NCBI RefSeq assembly: GCF_900142465.1
Contig: NZ_FRAX01000005.1
Coordinates: 62,001-126,000, forward strand
Reading direction: 5' to 3'
Length of the DNA: 64,000 nucleotides
Source of the DNA: Fibrobacter sp. UWH6
GTDB lineage: Bacteria > Fibrobacterota > Fibrobacteria > Fibrobacterales > Fibrobacteraceae
The notes under the pieces were generated by a model. That model was not told the origin of the DNA and ran no database searches. It worked only from the letters and a program-made list of their open reading frames with translations. The stretch's first letter is position 1. Each line of letters begins with the position of its first letter. The position numbers and the translations under genes are program-made. Positions 8,172 through 17,106 of the stretch are shown one piece after another.

Positions 8172-10190
8172 ATGAAAAATACATTCTCCAGAAAGTTTAC
8201 GGTTTGCACCTTTGCGGGGGTGCTTGGTGCTGCGTTTATCGGTTGCGGGGACGACGGGTCGTCTTCGCCGAAAGGGACGGGGCTCCCCGCCGAAGTGGCC
8301 GACATGGAAGAACTCGAGACATACGAGTGCAGCATGGATGTCATCGGCGAAAAAGTGTTCGTGGAAAGCGAAGACCTTCTGTATGAGTGTGATGGTGATG
8401 CGTGGTTCAAGTCTTACGACCAGACAAAGCCGAGTTCGACTTCTACAAAGTCGTCGAGCAGCAAGAAGTCCGACGGGTCCAGCGATTCCAAGAATTCTGA
8501 TAAGGACGGTTCATCGAGCAGCGACGCTACGACATCTAGCAGTTCTGCGAAGTCCAGCAGCTCGCGCCCGACGGAAATCCTTGAACCCGAAATCACCGTG
8601 AACGAGACCTGCACCGAGGTGGGCGCCTGCGACGCCATGGTCAAGACCGACATAAGTACATGGCACTTTGTTCGCAAGGACAACTTCGGCGACGATGCGG
8701 AATACACCTACACGGTGGACGGCAAGGACCTTATCGTGACCATCAAGAGTGCCGACGGCTCGACTGATTCTAAGACTTATTCTATGTATAATATGGAATC
8801 CGAAGCGGGCGTGGAGATGGCATTCAATGCCGCAAAATCGACTTGCAAGAACGGCGGCGGGAACGACAACAAAGTAAAGAGTTGCGTGAAGGATACGGTA
8901 AAGGCGTTGCCAGAATGCGATGCGAGTAGGGAAGGATTTATCGGAAAGAAGGATTCTTCGTCCTATGTAGCCTGCAAGTCGGGTTCTTGGGTCAAAGCGA
9001 CTGATTTGGAAATAGAGCTGAAGTCTGCCTGTGTCAAAGATTTGCGGGGCGAGATGATGCCTGCGTATGACTTGGAAAAAATGGATTCAGTTTTTTATGT
9101 CTGCGGAATTTCAGGCTGGAGAGATGCTTGGACATTTGAAATTGCTGTAGGATCGGGGTGCACGGAATCTCTTCTAGGGGAGATTCGCTCTGTATATCCT
9201 TCGCCATATAATAGCCGTGATACAATCTACTTTATTTGTAAAAAAGCGGGCGATGATTGGCGTGAAGCGTCCTCTTTGGAAAGAAACACATACAAAAAAG
9301 AATGCCCAAAAGATTTTAAGCTGGTTCCTGGAAATATACACACCGATATGCTGTATGTCTGTGATTCTAGTTCATTTAGGGAAGCTACAGGTAGCGAGCA
9401 AGCGATTGGACTTGGCTGTACAAGTGAAAATCTTGGAGCGAAAATAGATCTTGAAGGGTATCCATTAAAATGTTATAAATTTAGTGAATCAGGCTCTTGG
9501 GGGCTAGATGATGAATCTATTGTCGAGGGAACCTTTACTGACAAAAGGGACGGTAGGGCATACAGAACTGTGACTTATGGAAGCCATACTTGGATGGCGG
9601 AGAACTTGAATTATGCTTACAAGGGTGTGAAGTATAATTATAACGGCTACACTTTTGACTCTACTAGCTGGTGCTATAACAACGATACGGACTACTGCGA
9701 TGAGTATGGCCGTCTCTATACCTGGTCCGCTGCCGTAGATAGTGCTGGAATTATGAACGACGACTGCGAAAATTGTGGTTTTGAATCATCCGCTGTTCCG
9801 AAGCGGACTCCTGTACGCGGTATTTGCCCTGACGGCTGGTACTTGCCTGATTCAACGGAATGGCTTCTATTCTTGCAGGTAGCTAGTTTTTGGAACAGCT
9901 TCTCTAAAGAACGTTTACAAAGTGAAAACCTTTGGAAAGATGGTAAGGGAACTGATTACTGGAAATTTTCCGTTAAGCCATCAGGAATTAAGAAAAGTAC
10001 GCTTTGCGTAGGCGATTGTTTTTATAATTTAGGCTTCAGTGCTAGTTTTTGGAGTAGCACTCCTCACGATTTTAATGAGAAAAAAGATGCTGCAATGGCT
10101 AGTATTGATCAAGTTTCAATAGGCATGGGTAGTTTTCGCCATTCAAAAACAACAGCTTACTCCGTCCGCTGCATCAAGGACTCCGACTAA
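8172..10190 (+). CDS. Fib_succ_major lipoprotein with Cys/Trp repeats, 672 aa
   Basis: Signal peptide with Cys25 (FIGC). An N-terminal module (TYECSMD...YECDGDAW) and a long Ser/Lys stalk are followed by a region with no clear homology (about 140-240). Then come four to five copies of a 40-50 residue repeat: Cys, a short polar turn with Gly, YVC or FYVC, and a Trp near GWRDAW or DWREAS (about 245-450). The C-terminal Fib_succ_major domain (about 455-672) has YRTVTYGSHTWMAENLNYAY, CDEYGRLYTW, ICPDGWYLPDSTEW and SVRCIKDSD. The leader before the ATG (AAAAGGTTTTGCT) is a variant of those before the two preceding genes. It is the last complete gene of the first cluster; no strong terminator follows, only the GC-rich palindromic element at 10243. 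Confidence 0.9.
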   Translation: MKNTFSRKFTVCTFAGVLGAAFIGCGDDGSSSPKGTGLPAEVADMEELETYECSMDVIGEKVFVESEDLLYECDGDAWFKSYDQTKPSSTSTKSSSSKKSDGSSDSKNSDKDGSSSSDATTSSSSAKSSSSRPTEILEPEITVNETCTEVGACDAMVKTDISTWHFVRKDNFGDDAEYTYTVDGKDLIVTIKSADGSTDSKTYSMYNMESEAGVEMAFNAAKSTCKNGGGNDNKVKSCVKDTVKALPECDASREGFIGKKDSSSYVACKSGSWVKATDLEIELKSACVKDLRGEMMPAYDLEKMDSVFYVCGISGWRDAWTFEIAVGSGCTESLLGEIRSVYPSPYNSRDTIYFICKKAGDDWREASSLERNTYKKECPKDFKLVPGNIHTDMLYVCDSSSFREATGSEQAIGLGCTSENLGAKIDLEGYPLKCYKFSESGSWGLDDESIVEGTFTDKRDGRAYRTVTYGSHTWMAENLNYAYKGVKYNYNGYTFDSTSWCYNNDTDYCDEYGRLYTWSAAVDSAGIMNDDCENCGFESSAVPKRTPVRGICPDGWYLPDSTEWLLFLQVASFWNSFSKERLQSENLWKDGKGTDYWKFSVKPSGIKKSTLCVGDCFYNLGFSASFWSSTPHDFNEKKDAAMASIDQVSIGMGSFRHSKTTAYSVRCIKDSD

Positions 10191-10242
10191 CCCGCCGACG
10201 GATTGTCAATTCCACACCGCACATTTCACACTTCACACTAGA

Positions 10243-10392
10243 ATCGCGTTAGGGATGGAAGTGGCGAAGCCATTCGGACTCGCGAAGCGAGGCTGAACGG
10301 ACGCACGGCTGCCTTATTCTTGCCATAAAAATTGCCGTGCGATAACGCGACAGCCCGACCCGGCGAAGCCGGGGAACGCCCAATAAATGGCT
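10243..10392. repeat. GC-rich palindromic intergenic element, copy 1
   Basis: The element opens with CGCGTTAG and carries mini-hairpins such as GGC-gaa-GCC, CTCGC-gaa-GCGAG and CCCGGC-gaa-GCCGGG, and an inverted CACGG/CCGTG pair. It ends GGGGAACGCCCAAT. A related element with the same beginning and end lies at 10613-10742, so the two bracket the domain fragment at 10474-10596. Confidence 0.55.
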
Positions 10393-10473
10393 AAATTTCT
10401 AAAATTATTTAGTAGGTAAATTATTTTTCTGCTGGATAATTTATTTTGCCCAAATCTACCATAAAATTGGTCG

Positions 10474-10596
10474 ACTAGACAAGATGGTGATAACTATGCC
10501 TACACACTGGAATTGCGCCTCGACTTCAACAGTGATAGCTACAGCGATACCGAATCCAAGGAATATGCCAATTCTGTTCGTTGCGTAAAGGTCTAG
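10474..10596 (+). pseudogene. 3'-terminal fragment of a Fib_succ_major gene
   Basis: From 10483 the frame reads DGDNYAYTLELRLDFN and ends with YANSVRCVKV and TAG at 10594-10596. This is the typical last 35-40 residues of a Fib_succ_major domain (AY..L.L.., then SVRCVK). There is no start codon, signal peptide or earlier domain part upstream. The fragment lies between two GC-rich palindromic elements and is probably what is left of a deleted paralogue. Confidence 0.8.
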
Positions 10597-10612
10597 CGCA
10601 AGTTCCGTGGCT

Positions 10613-10742
10613 GAACATTCGCGTTAGGCCCCGCAGCCCGCATGGGGTCGGACTCGCGCGGCGCTTGCCTTGTGCAGTCGCACGGAGCGCGAGTCGATAG
10701 CGCAAGGGGCCGACCCCAGCGAAGCTGGGGGAACGCCCAATC
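10613..10742. repeat. GC-rich palindromic intergenic element, copy 2
   Basis: It opens with CGCGTTAG and contains nested inverted repeats: GGGGTCGG with CCGACCCC on the outside and GACTCGCGC with GCGCGAGTC inside, then CCCCAGC-gaa-GCTGGGG and the closing GGGGGAACGCCCAAT shared with copy 1. It could fold into one large cruciform and may also stop transcription from either side. Confidence 0.55.
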
Positions 10743-10773
10743 ATCAGGCCATGAATGTTTTGACAGTTGTGTT

Positions 10774-12132
10774 CTATAGGCACATGGCCATGTAGGCTGG
10801 TAGGCAAATAATTCCGTCGTCCTTGATTTCGAAATTTTTTGGGTGTATAATGTATGCCTCGCCGATTCGCTTGCGGAACTTTTCGCAGAATCTTGTCAAC
10901 GATTCGTATTTGTACCGCTTGCCCGACTTGACTTCGATGGGGAAAATTTTGAAGTTCACCTTGTTGTTGTCGGTTATGATAAAGTCGATCTCGATGTCGT
11001 TCCGGTGCTTTTCTTCGTTGTAATGGGTGTAGAAAAATGCCTTGTGTCCGTTTGCACGTAACATTTGCGCTATGGCGTTCTCGTACAGCATGCCTTCGTT
11101 CAGGTTGAGCTTGCCGTTGAGAATTTGCTTGTAAAGTTCGTTTTCGGTTATGGCGTTTTCGCTAAAGGCGTGGCTTGCCAGGAGACCGGTGTCGCCCATG
11201 TAGCATTTTATGTAGGCTCTTTCTTCGTTAAGTGTCAGGCCTACATTAGGGTCAGTGCAGTTAAAGCATTCGTTGACGATCCTTGAATTGCCGAGCCAGA
11301 AGAAGGTGTCTGCATATTGTGCAAAGTAGGAGCCCGCCTGGATTTCGCTGAAGACGATGCGCTTTTCGTGCTGCGAAAGGAATGCGGGAATCTGGTCGAA
11401 GATTGCCAGTACGCGGGACTGGTAACGGTCCTCGATTTTCATGATGTCGTCGCGGTACAGCTTCAGAATGTCCCGCTTTTCTTCGTCGCTCCTTTGGAAG
11501 GACCGCTTTTCAAGAAACGCCGCGACGCTTTGGGGCATGCCGCCAACAAGAATGTACTCCTTGAAGATGAGCATGGCTTTCTCGTGAAGCCCACTTTCTA
11601 GGGGAATTTTCTTTGCAAAGCAGTTCTTGATGTATTTGACCAGCATGGATTCGCCAAGTGCGTCGCAAAATTCCTCAAAGTCCATGGGGTGCATGTCCAT
11701 GGCGCGTTCTTCGGAAGGTATCGTGATGTCCTTCACGTTCTGCTGTATGGAAATGAGGGATCCCGTTTCAAGGTAGTCGTAGCGCCCGTCCTTTACGAGT
11801 TTCTTTATGGATTGCCTTGCCTTTGGAAATCGCTGCACCTCGTCAAAGATAATCAGGGATTCCCTGTTGAAAAGTTCTACGCCATATTCGGTGGAAAGCA
11901 CCATGAAAAATGTGTCCAAGTCTCCCAGAAGGTTGTTGAACGCGTTAATTACTGCATCGGAGACATCGTTGAAGTCGATAAGGATGTGGGATCTGTATTC
12001 GTGCCTAGCGAACTCTTCGGCGATGGTGGACTTGCCGATACGTCTTGCGCCCTCGATGAGCAGGGCTTTTTTCCCTTGGGTGGTGTTTTTCCAGTCAAGC
12101 AGCTTGGAGTAGATTTTTCTTTTGAATGCCAT
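10774..12132 (-). CDS. AAA+ ATPase with DUF4143-type C-terminal domain, 452 aa
   Basis: The start is ATG 12132 (MAFKRKIYSKLLDWK); the frame runs 54 codons further upstream, but that part crosses a set of direct repeats and reads like non-coding sequence. The N-terminal ATPase has Walker A GARRIGKST near residue 30 and Walker B LIIFDEVQ near residue 95. A middle helical region (YILVGGMPQSVAAF) and the C-terminal DUF4143 part (GDTGLLASHAF, YENAIAQMLRANG, EIDFII, FPIEVKSGK) follow; the last motifs form a PD-(D/E)XK-like nuclease core with D and E-x-K. Such proteins are widespread, variable between strains and of unknown role, often discussed as toxin-, defence- or mobility-linked. The gene is inserted against the direction of the flanking lipoprotein clusters. 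Confidence 0.87.
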   Translation of the reverse strand: MAFKRKIYSKLLDWKNTTQGKKALLIEGARRIGKSTIAEEFARHEYRSHILIDFNDVSDAVINAFNNLLGDLDTFFMVLSTEYGVELFNRESLIIFDEVQRFPKARQSIKKLVKDGRYDYLETGSLISIQQNVKDITIPSEERAMDMHPMDFEEFCDALGESMLVKYIKNCFAKKIPLESGLHEKAMLIFKEYILVGGMPQSVAAFLEKRSFQRSDEEKRDILKLYRDDIMKIEDRYQSRVLAIFDQIPAFLSQHEKRIVFSEIQAGSYFAQYADTFFWLGNSRIVNECFNCTDPNVGLTLNEERAYIKCYMGDTGLLASHAFSENAITENELYKQILNGKLNLNEGMLYENAIAQMLRANGHKAFFYTHYNEEKHRNDIEIDFIITDNNKVNFKIFPIEVKSGKRYKYESLTRFCEKFRKRIGEAYIIHPKNFEIKDDGIICLPAYMAMCL

Positions 12133-12307
12133 AAATACCCGTATTTTTCGAGAGTGCGCAGGTATAAATATACTAAAAATTAGAGAGAGTGCGCAGGTAT
12201 GAATGATGTATTTTTGATTAGAGTGCGCAGATAATCCATTGAAAACTTTTTTGAGGTGTCCTTCCCTAAAAGAGTTGACATTTTTTTTGAACACATCAAA
12301 AAACAGC
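12133..12307. promoter_or_regulatory. Three spaced direct repeats upstream of the AAA/DUF4143 gene
   Basis: AGAGTGCGCAG occurs at 12151, 12186 and 12220, i.e. with 35- and 34-base periods. The first two continue GTAT and the third ATAA. Between them lie AT-rich stretches. On the coding (minus) strand each unit reads CTGCGCACTCT with the self-complementary core TGCGCA, and the last one is about 20 bases before the ATG at 12132. This looks like a multi-site operator close to three helical turns apart, or a set of phased promoter elements. Confidence 0.55.
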
Positions 12308-12334
12308 CTATATGTAACAGGGTGTTACATATAG
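12308..12334. promoter_or_regulatory. Operator-like palindrome, copy 2
   Basis: Perfect palindrome CTATATGTAACA-GGG-TGTTACATATAG, ending 121 bases before the ATG at 12456, exactly as in copies 1 and 3. Confidence 0.78.
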
Positions 12335-12455
12335 AAAATTTTGCTAAAAATGCGAGGAAAATGAGAGGTATTTTCGAAAAATCGGTAGCTGCGGGCGGTC
12401 GGGAGTCGCTTGGTTCTTTTCTATTATTTGGTTGTAAAAGTATGAGGAAATTTTT
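12335..12455 (+). promoter_or_regulatory. Conserved leader between palindrome and lipoprotein gene, copy 2
   Basis: Indel-free match to 3360-3480 and 19488-19608. TATTAT stands in the place of the TACTAT -10-like hexamer, and GAGGA precedes the ATG. The stretch TTCTTTTCTA(T/C)TATTTGG is the best conserved part. Confidence 0.55.
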
Positions 12456-14540
12456 ATGAAGATCATTTGTTTTAAAGCATTGGCTCTTGGGTGCGCAGTA
12501 CCAATCTTTATGGCACTCGTAGCCTGCGGCGATGATAGCGGTTCTGGTCCATCCAAGGATGGTTCCGAACAGTCAAATCAAGACGTTTTGGATACGGTTC
12601 CGCATGAATCCTCGTTTGACAGCCTGAACGTGGGAGAGTTTTACGATTCCAAGAGCGGCAATACCTATGCTTTGGTGCGGTTCAAAACGTACCAGTGGCT
12701 CATGAGCGACATTCATTACGATACGTTCTCTGCCGGCCCCATGTGTTACGACCTGGATGATGCGAACTGCGAAAATTTCGGCATGCTCTATCGTGCTACA
12801 AAGGCGGAGAAAGCTTGCCCAGAGGGCTTTGAAATTCCATCGGAACAGGATTGGAAAGAGCTGAAAAAATACAGAAGTTCGCTAGACAAGGAACAACAGT
12901 TCGGTATGAACGTCAGGAAGGCTGGATTTTGTTCCGAGGCCGACGACGGTGAACTGAGCTGCCAAATGCAAGGTTCGAAGTCGTTCTACCTGACAGCGAA
13001 CAATACCGTATTCGTGACAAATGACGGGTTGACCGGTTCCTTTGCGCCTGCCGAGAATAACGGTTTCTATTCGCTACGCTGCATTTCTAGAACCTACATA
13101 GTGAAGTCCGTAGAAAACCTCCCTACCTGCGATAGTTCTTCTCAAATGAGCCTCGGGGAATTCTATGTGACGGATGCCCAGAGTAACTACCGCTGCAACG
13201 GCTCCTACAAGTGGGTTGACAACTTCAATAGTGATTGCGAACATGTAAGAAAGGGCTACACCTCGGTAGTCAACGACACTACCTACATTTGCAAATATGG
13301 TTCCTGGGAAATTGCAGAAATAGATGACGTGGATCTTGAGTGCGGTGCTGCCAATGACGGCTCTACAACGAAGTTCAACGGCGTTGACTATGTTTGCCAA
13401 AATGATTCCTGGCGCAAGTTTACCGCTACAGAAATAAAGCTTGGCCTATGCAATGCCGAAGCTCTTGGCTTTGTCGGTTCCATTAAAAATGACAATTACT
13501 ATTGTGATTCTACAGGGTGGCGCAAGGCTTCTTTTGAAGACATTGTAGAGGAATGCAACAAGAAAAAAGAAGGGCTATATATTCCGTACAATGGGGATTA
13601 TTATGGTTGCAACGATACCGGCTGGGTCCGCCTTTCTGATATTGAAATTGAATTCGGCTTTTGCACAAGCAAGATTGCGGGTGCGCTAGATACGCTAAAT
13701 GAAGTTATCTATGTGTGCAACGATTCCCTGAGGTGGAGGACGGCAAACCTTGTCGATGTCTATGGCAAGTGCACAGAAACCCGCAACGGAGATTCCGCAA
13801 CATTCAATGAAAATCGTTATGCCTGCACGGACACTTCTTGGCGCGCGTTTACCACCCTTGAAAAAACTCTTGGCAAAATTTGCTATAGCAAGAGGTTCGG
13901 TTCACTGGAGAAGGACGGGTACAACGCCTATTATGTTTGCGATTCTACCGGCTGGCATTCTGCGGGGGCAAGCTACATTTCGAAGGTTCACGGGGAATGT
14001 ACCGCTGACAGGGCATACGATATTGTTGACTGGACTTCAGGCGGTAACACTTCGCCAACAAGATACTACTGCTCTACAAGCGGCACCTGGTCTGTATCTT
14101 CTACGCTAGAACAGAAAATCGGCTTGTGCCAGGCAAGCAACCGTGGCGAATTCAAGGTGTATAACGGCAGTAACTACATGTGCGATTCTACGGGTTGGAG
14201 AACCGCTACAGACAAGGATTTCCTTGGAAAGTGCGACAACAGTAACCTGGGTGCGACCAAGAAGTATATCAGCAAGTATTATGGCTGTTCCGAAAAGGGC
14301 TGGGTCGTTACTACGGCGCTCAACTGGAGCATCGGGACTATGTGCATGGAAAATTTCGAGGGCGAAACGGCAACCTATGCCGGGGCAAGCATGGTATGCA
14401 ACGGCAGCAACTGGGTTTTGTCTGGCGACTTGACGCAGGCCCTTGGCGCATGCGATGAAATAAACTATAGAAAGCTTGTTAATGGGCTAGACGGCCAGCG
14501 CTATTTCTGCAACGGAACGTCATGGGCTATTTCGAAGTAA
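12456..14540 (+). CDS. Lipoprotein with Fib_succ_major-like N-domain and about ten Cys/Trp repeats, 694 aa
   Basis: Signal peptide to ALVAC (Cys24). Residues of about 45-215 are a divergent Fib_succ_major-like domain: YDSKSGNTYALVRF, YQWLMSDIHY, CENFGMLYRA, CPEGFEIPSEQDW and FYSLRCIS. The remaining two thirds consist of roughly ten degenerate 40-50 residue units with the pattern C...G....Y.C...GW, for example CDSTGWRKASFEDI, CNDTGWVRLSDIE and CDSTGWHSAG. It ends inside the repeat series without a C-terminal Fib_succ_major domain, unlike the next two genes. Spaced 10 bases from the next gene, it opens a three-gene operon (to 19383) behind palindrome copy 2. Function unknown; the repeats look like small disulfide-bearing modules on the cell surface. 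Confidence 0.88.
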   Translation: MKIICFKALALGCAVPIFMALVACGDDSGSGPSKDGSEQSNQDVLDTVPHESSFDSLNVGEFYDSKSGNTYALVRFKTYQWLMSDIHYDTFSAGPMCYDLDDANCENFGMLYRATKAEKACPEGFEIPSEQDWKELKKYRSSLDKEQQFGMNVRKAGFCSEADDGELSCQMQGSKSFYLTANNTVFVTNDGLTGSFAPAENNGFYSLRCISRTYIVKSVENLPTCDSSSQMSLGEFYVTDAQSNYRCNGSYKWVDNFNSDCEHVRKGYTSVVNDTTYICKYGSWEIAEIDDVDLECGAANDGSTTKFNGVDYVCQNDSWRKFTATEIKLGLCNAEALGFVGSIKNDNYYCDSTGWRKASFEDIVEECNKKKEGLYIPYNGDYYGCNDTGWVRLSDIEIEFGFCTSKIAGALDTLNEVIYVCNDSLRWRTANLVDVYGKCTETRNGDSATFNENRYACTDTSWRAFTTLEKTLGKICYSKRFGSLEKDGYNAYYVCDSTGWHSAGASYISKVHGECTADRAYDIVDWTSGGNTSPTRYYCSTSGTWSVSSTLEQKIGLCQASNRGEFKVYNGSNYMCDSTGWRTATDKDFLGKCDNSNLGATKKYISKYYGCSEKGWVVTTALNWSIGTMCMENFEGETATYAGASMVCNGSNWVLSGDLTQALGACDEINYRKLVNGLDGQRYFCNGTSWAISK

Positions 14541-14550
14541 GGAGTGAGAC

Positions 14551-17094
14551 ATGTTAGACAAGTTTATCAAGACTATTTGCATTGCCTTTTTATCCATTGG
14601 CATTTTTGCTTGCAGCGAAAGTTCTAGCAGCGCACCAGATGAAGAGGAAATTTCGTCTGGGCTTGAGTCCTCCGACAGCGATTCCCCGGAATCTAGCAGC
14701 GATTCTAAAAGTAGTTCTTCTACAAAGTATTCTTCGACTACGCATATCGATATTTCTGAAATTAATATCGATGAGGGCTTTTACCTGGATGAAAATACAG
14801 GCATCAAGCACAAGACGGTTACGGTCGGCCCGTTTGTTTGGCTTGCAGAAAACATTTCGGTAAAGCCGAAGGTCATCAACAGCACCTGCTACGGTAACGA
14901 TGAAAAGTCTTGCGAAAAGTACGGCAGGCTTTACAGGCCGTTGGATGCGGGGGAGCTGTGCCCGGGCAACTTTAGGCTACCGCTCAAAAGCGAATGGGAA
15001 TACCTTGTGCGGAATGGAAGAATTTTTGATGAAAAGTTTGGAATTACGCTTGGCGGATTCTGCAATACTTCGGATTCCTCCGGTTGCGTTGGCGCTGATT
15101 CCGTAGGAGCATTCATTACGGCAAAGAACAAGGCCTTCCATATTTCGAAGGATTCAAGCTACGCAACGGAGCAGGATAACATGACCTACTATTCGCTGCG
15201 CTGCATGAAATACGCCCATGTGGTAGCAAAGTTCGATGATCTTCCAGAATGTGACGACGAAGCGCGTACCCTTGTGGATTCTTTTTATGTATGGAGCATA
15301 AAAGACGATCTGCATTGCGGGGAATATGGTTGGAGGCCCGTTTATTCTTCGAGTATCTTTGTAGACCACTGCGACGATGCCGGTGCGCTGTTCAAGAGCG
15401 ATACTGCCATATTCGTTTGCAGGAGCAAGCGCTTTTACAAATCCGAAACATGGTCCTACGCAGCACCAGTCGATCTTTACGACTGCGATGATTCCATGCG
15501 TGATTCCGTCATGACGATAGGCCCCATAACGCAGGTCTGTGAAGAAGATGGCTGGAGATCGCTCGAGGAAATTGAAAAAGTCTATGGATTCTGCAAAAAG
15601 CCCAGCCAGTATAGGACGGAAATGTTCCAAAACCTTCCATATACCTGCGATGAAAACGGCTGGAACTTGTCGCTGCAGACAATCTTGAGTTCCTCTTCGA
15701 TCAATATTTATTCCAGTTCTTCAAACCCGGCGAGCTGCACCAAGGAACTTTCTGTAAAGGTTGACGGCAATACGGCAATGCGTTGCGAAGCCGGGAGCTG
15801 GGTCGCCATTTCTGACACCGTTTACCTTGGCGTTTGCAACCAGGCGAAAATGAACAAGGTTACCGCAATCGGAACCAAGTCTTACCAGTGCCGCACCTAC
15901 GGCTGGCAGCAGCTTAGCAGCATTGAACAATCCATTGGCGCATGCACCGACACTACCTTCGGCAAAATCAAGACGTACAGGGACACATCCTATTTGTGCA
16001 GAATCGAGGTTCCGTCATCGCAGTCGCAAAACGTACAGTTCTCCTGGGGGAAAATAACAAACGATGTAGCTTCTCTTGGGGCATGCACTGCTGACCTTAT
16101 CGGCACCATAAAGAAAACTGCAAGTGGAATTTCTTACAAGTGCACGAGCAATTCATGGGTTGCCGCTTCGGTAAGCGATGTTTATGGAAATTGTTCTTCG
16201 ACAAAAACTAAACTGTCGGGCGTTTTCAACGGAGTCGAATACATTTGCGACATTGACCGCGGATCGTACCAGTGGTATGCAATGCAGCCGATTGACTCGG
16301 TAGCAGGCTACTGCGCAAAACCCAGGGCAAACTTGCTGATTAGCTACAAAGACGTGTACTACATCTGCTCTGGAACCCCCGACCCTAACGTTTGGAAGGA
16401 AGCTACAAGGGAAGAAATACTCAAGAAGTGCACAACTGCGCTGGAAGGTGCTATTTATTCCGACTCAATGGTTACCGCCAAGTGCACGGCCAGTTCATGG
16501 AAGGCTGTTTTGACCGAAACCCTCAAGGACCCTCGCGATGGAAACGTTTACTACACAACTACTTTTGACGGAAAGACCTGGATGGCCGAAAACTTGCGCT
16601 ACAAGGGCGCTGGAGTAGATCGTTTCTGGTATCCAAACGACAACATCAAATATGAAAGCAGGGGCCTCCTTTATCAATGGCACACTGCTATGCAGCTTGA
16701 TTCCATTTACGACAAGACCATCCTTGGATATGACCAGATAAAGCCGCAATGGCAGGGACTTTGCCCGGCAGGGTGGCATATCCCGGATGAAGACGAACTA
16801 TCGTCGCTTAGAAGAGCAGTGAACAATTCGAAAATTCCTGTATATGCAATCGGCCTGAAAGTCGCAGGGACAGGCTTCCGTTACCAATGGTATCGTAACG
16901 GCATTGATGTTGTTACAGGTTTTGAAAAGATAGATACTACCGGCTACTTTTGGGGAGCTAGCTTTGCTAACAGCAAAACTACGATAATTTCGGATGTTGT
17001 GGATTATGACAATTTTTCGACCACAACTCCAGAAATGTACATGCTCAACAGCAAGGTTTTCGCTCATGGCGTCCGTTGCGTCAAGGACTACTAA
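14551..17094 (+). CDS. Lipoprotein with N- and C-terminal Fib_succ_major domains around Cys/Trp repeats, 847 aa
   Basis: Signal peptide to GIFAC (Cys21), then a Ser/Asp stalk. The N-domain (about 75-225) has HKTVTVGPFVWLAENIS, CEKYGRLYRP, CPGNFRLPLKSEW and YSLRCMK. About nine Cys/Trp repeats follow (for example CRTYGWQQLSSIEQSIGAC), interrupted by a serine-rich break near residue 380. The C-domain (about 650-847) has LKDPRDGNVYYTTTFDG, TWMAENLRYKG, LLYQWHTAM, CPAGWHIPDEDE and GVRCVKDY. GGAG lies before the ATG, 10 bases after the preceding stop codon. The repeats often carry the segment ..L..IE..IG.C between units, also present in the flanking paralogues, so these three proteins share a common architecture. 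Confidence 0.88.
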   Translation: MLDKFIKTICIAFLSIGIFACSESSSSAPDEEEISSGLESSDSDSPESSSDSKSSSSTKYSSTTHIDISEINIDEGFYLDENTGIKHKTVTVGPFVWLAENISVKPKVINSTCYGNDEKSCEKYGRLYRPLDAGELCPGNFRLPLKSEWEYLVRNGRIFDEKFGITLGGFCNTSDSSGCVGADSVGAFITAKNKAFHISKDSSYATEQDNMTYYSLRCMKYAHVVAKFDDLPECDDEARTLVDSFYVWSIKDDLHCGEYGWRPVYSSSIFVDHCDDAGALFKSDTAIFVCRSKRFYKSETWSYAAPVDLYDCDDSMRDSVMTIGPITQVCEEDGWRSLEEIEKVYGFCKKPSQYRTEMFQNLPYTCDENGWNLSLQTILSSSSINIYSSSSNPASCTKELSVKVDGNTAMRCEAGSWVAISDTVYLGVCNQAKMNKVTAIGTKSYQCRTYGWQQLSSIEQSIGACTDTTFGKIKTYRDTSYLCRIEVPSSQSQNVQFSWGKITNDVASLGACTADLIGTIKKTASGISYKCTSNSWVAASVSDVYGNCSSTKTKLSGVFNGVEYICDIDRGSYQWYAMQPIDSVAGYCAKPRANLLISYKDVYYICSGTPDPNVWKEATREEILKKCTTALEGAIYSDSMVTAKCTASSWKAVLTETLKDPRDGNVYYTTTFDGKTWMAENLRYKGAGVDRFWYPNDNIKYESRGLLYQWHTAMQLDSIYDKTILGYDQIKPQWQGLCPAGWHIPDEDELSSLRRAVNNSKIPVYAIGLKVAGTGFRYQWYRNGIDVVTGFEKIDTTGYFWGASFANSKTTIISDVVDYDNFSTTTPEMYMLNSKVFAHGVRCVKDY

Positions 17095-17106
17095 GGAGGT
17101 TGAAAA

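Noticed and set aside
12133-12294. 54-codon upstream extension of the AAA/DUF4143 protein
   Set aside because: It covers the three direct repeats, and the protein family begins close to MAFKRK.
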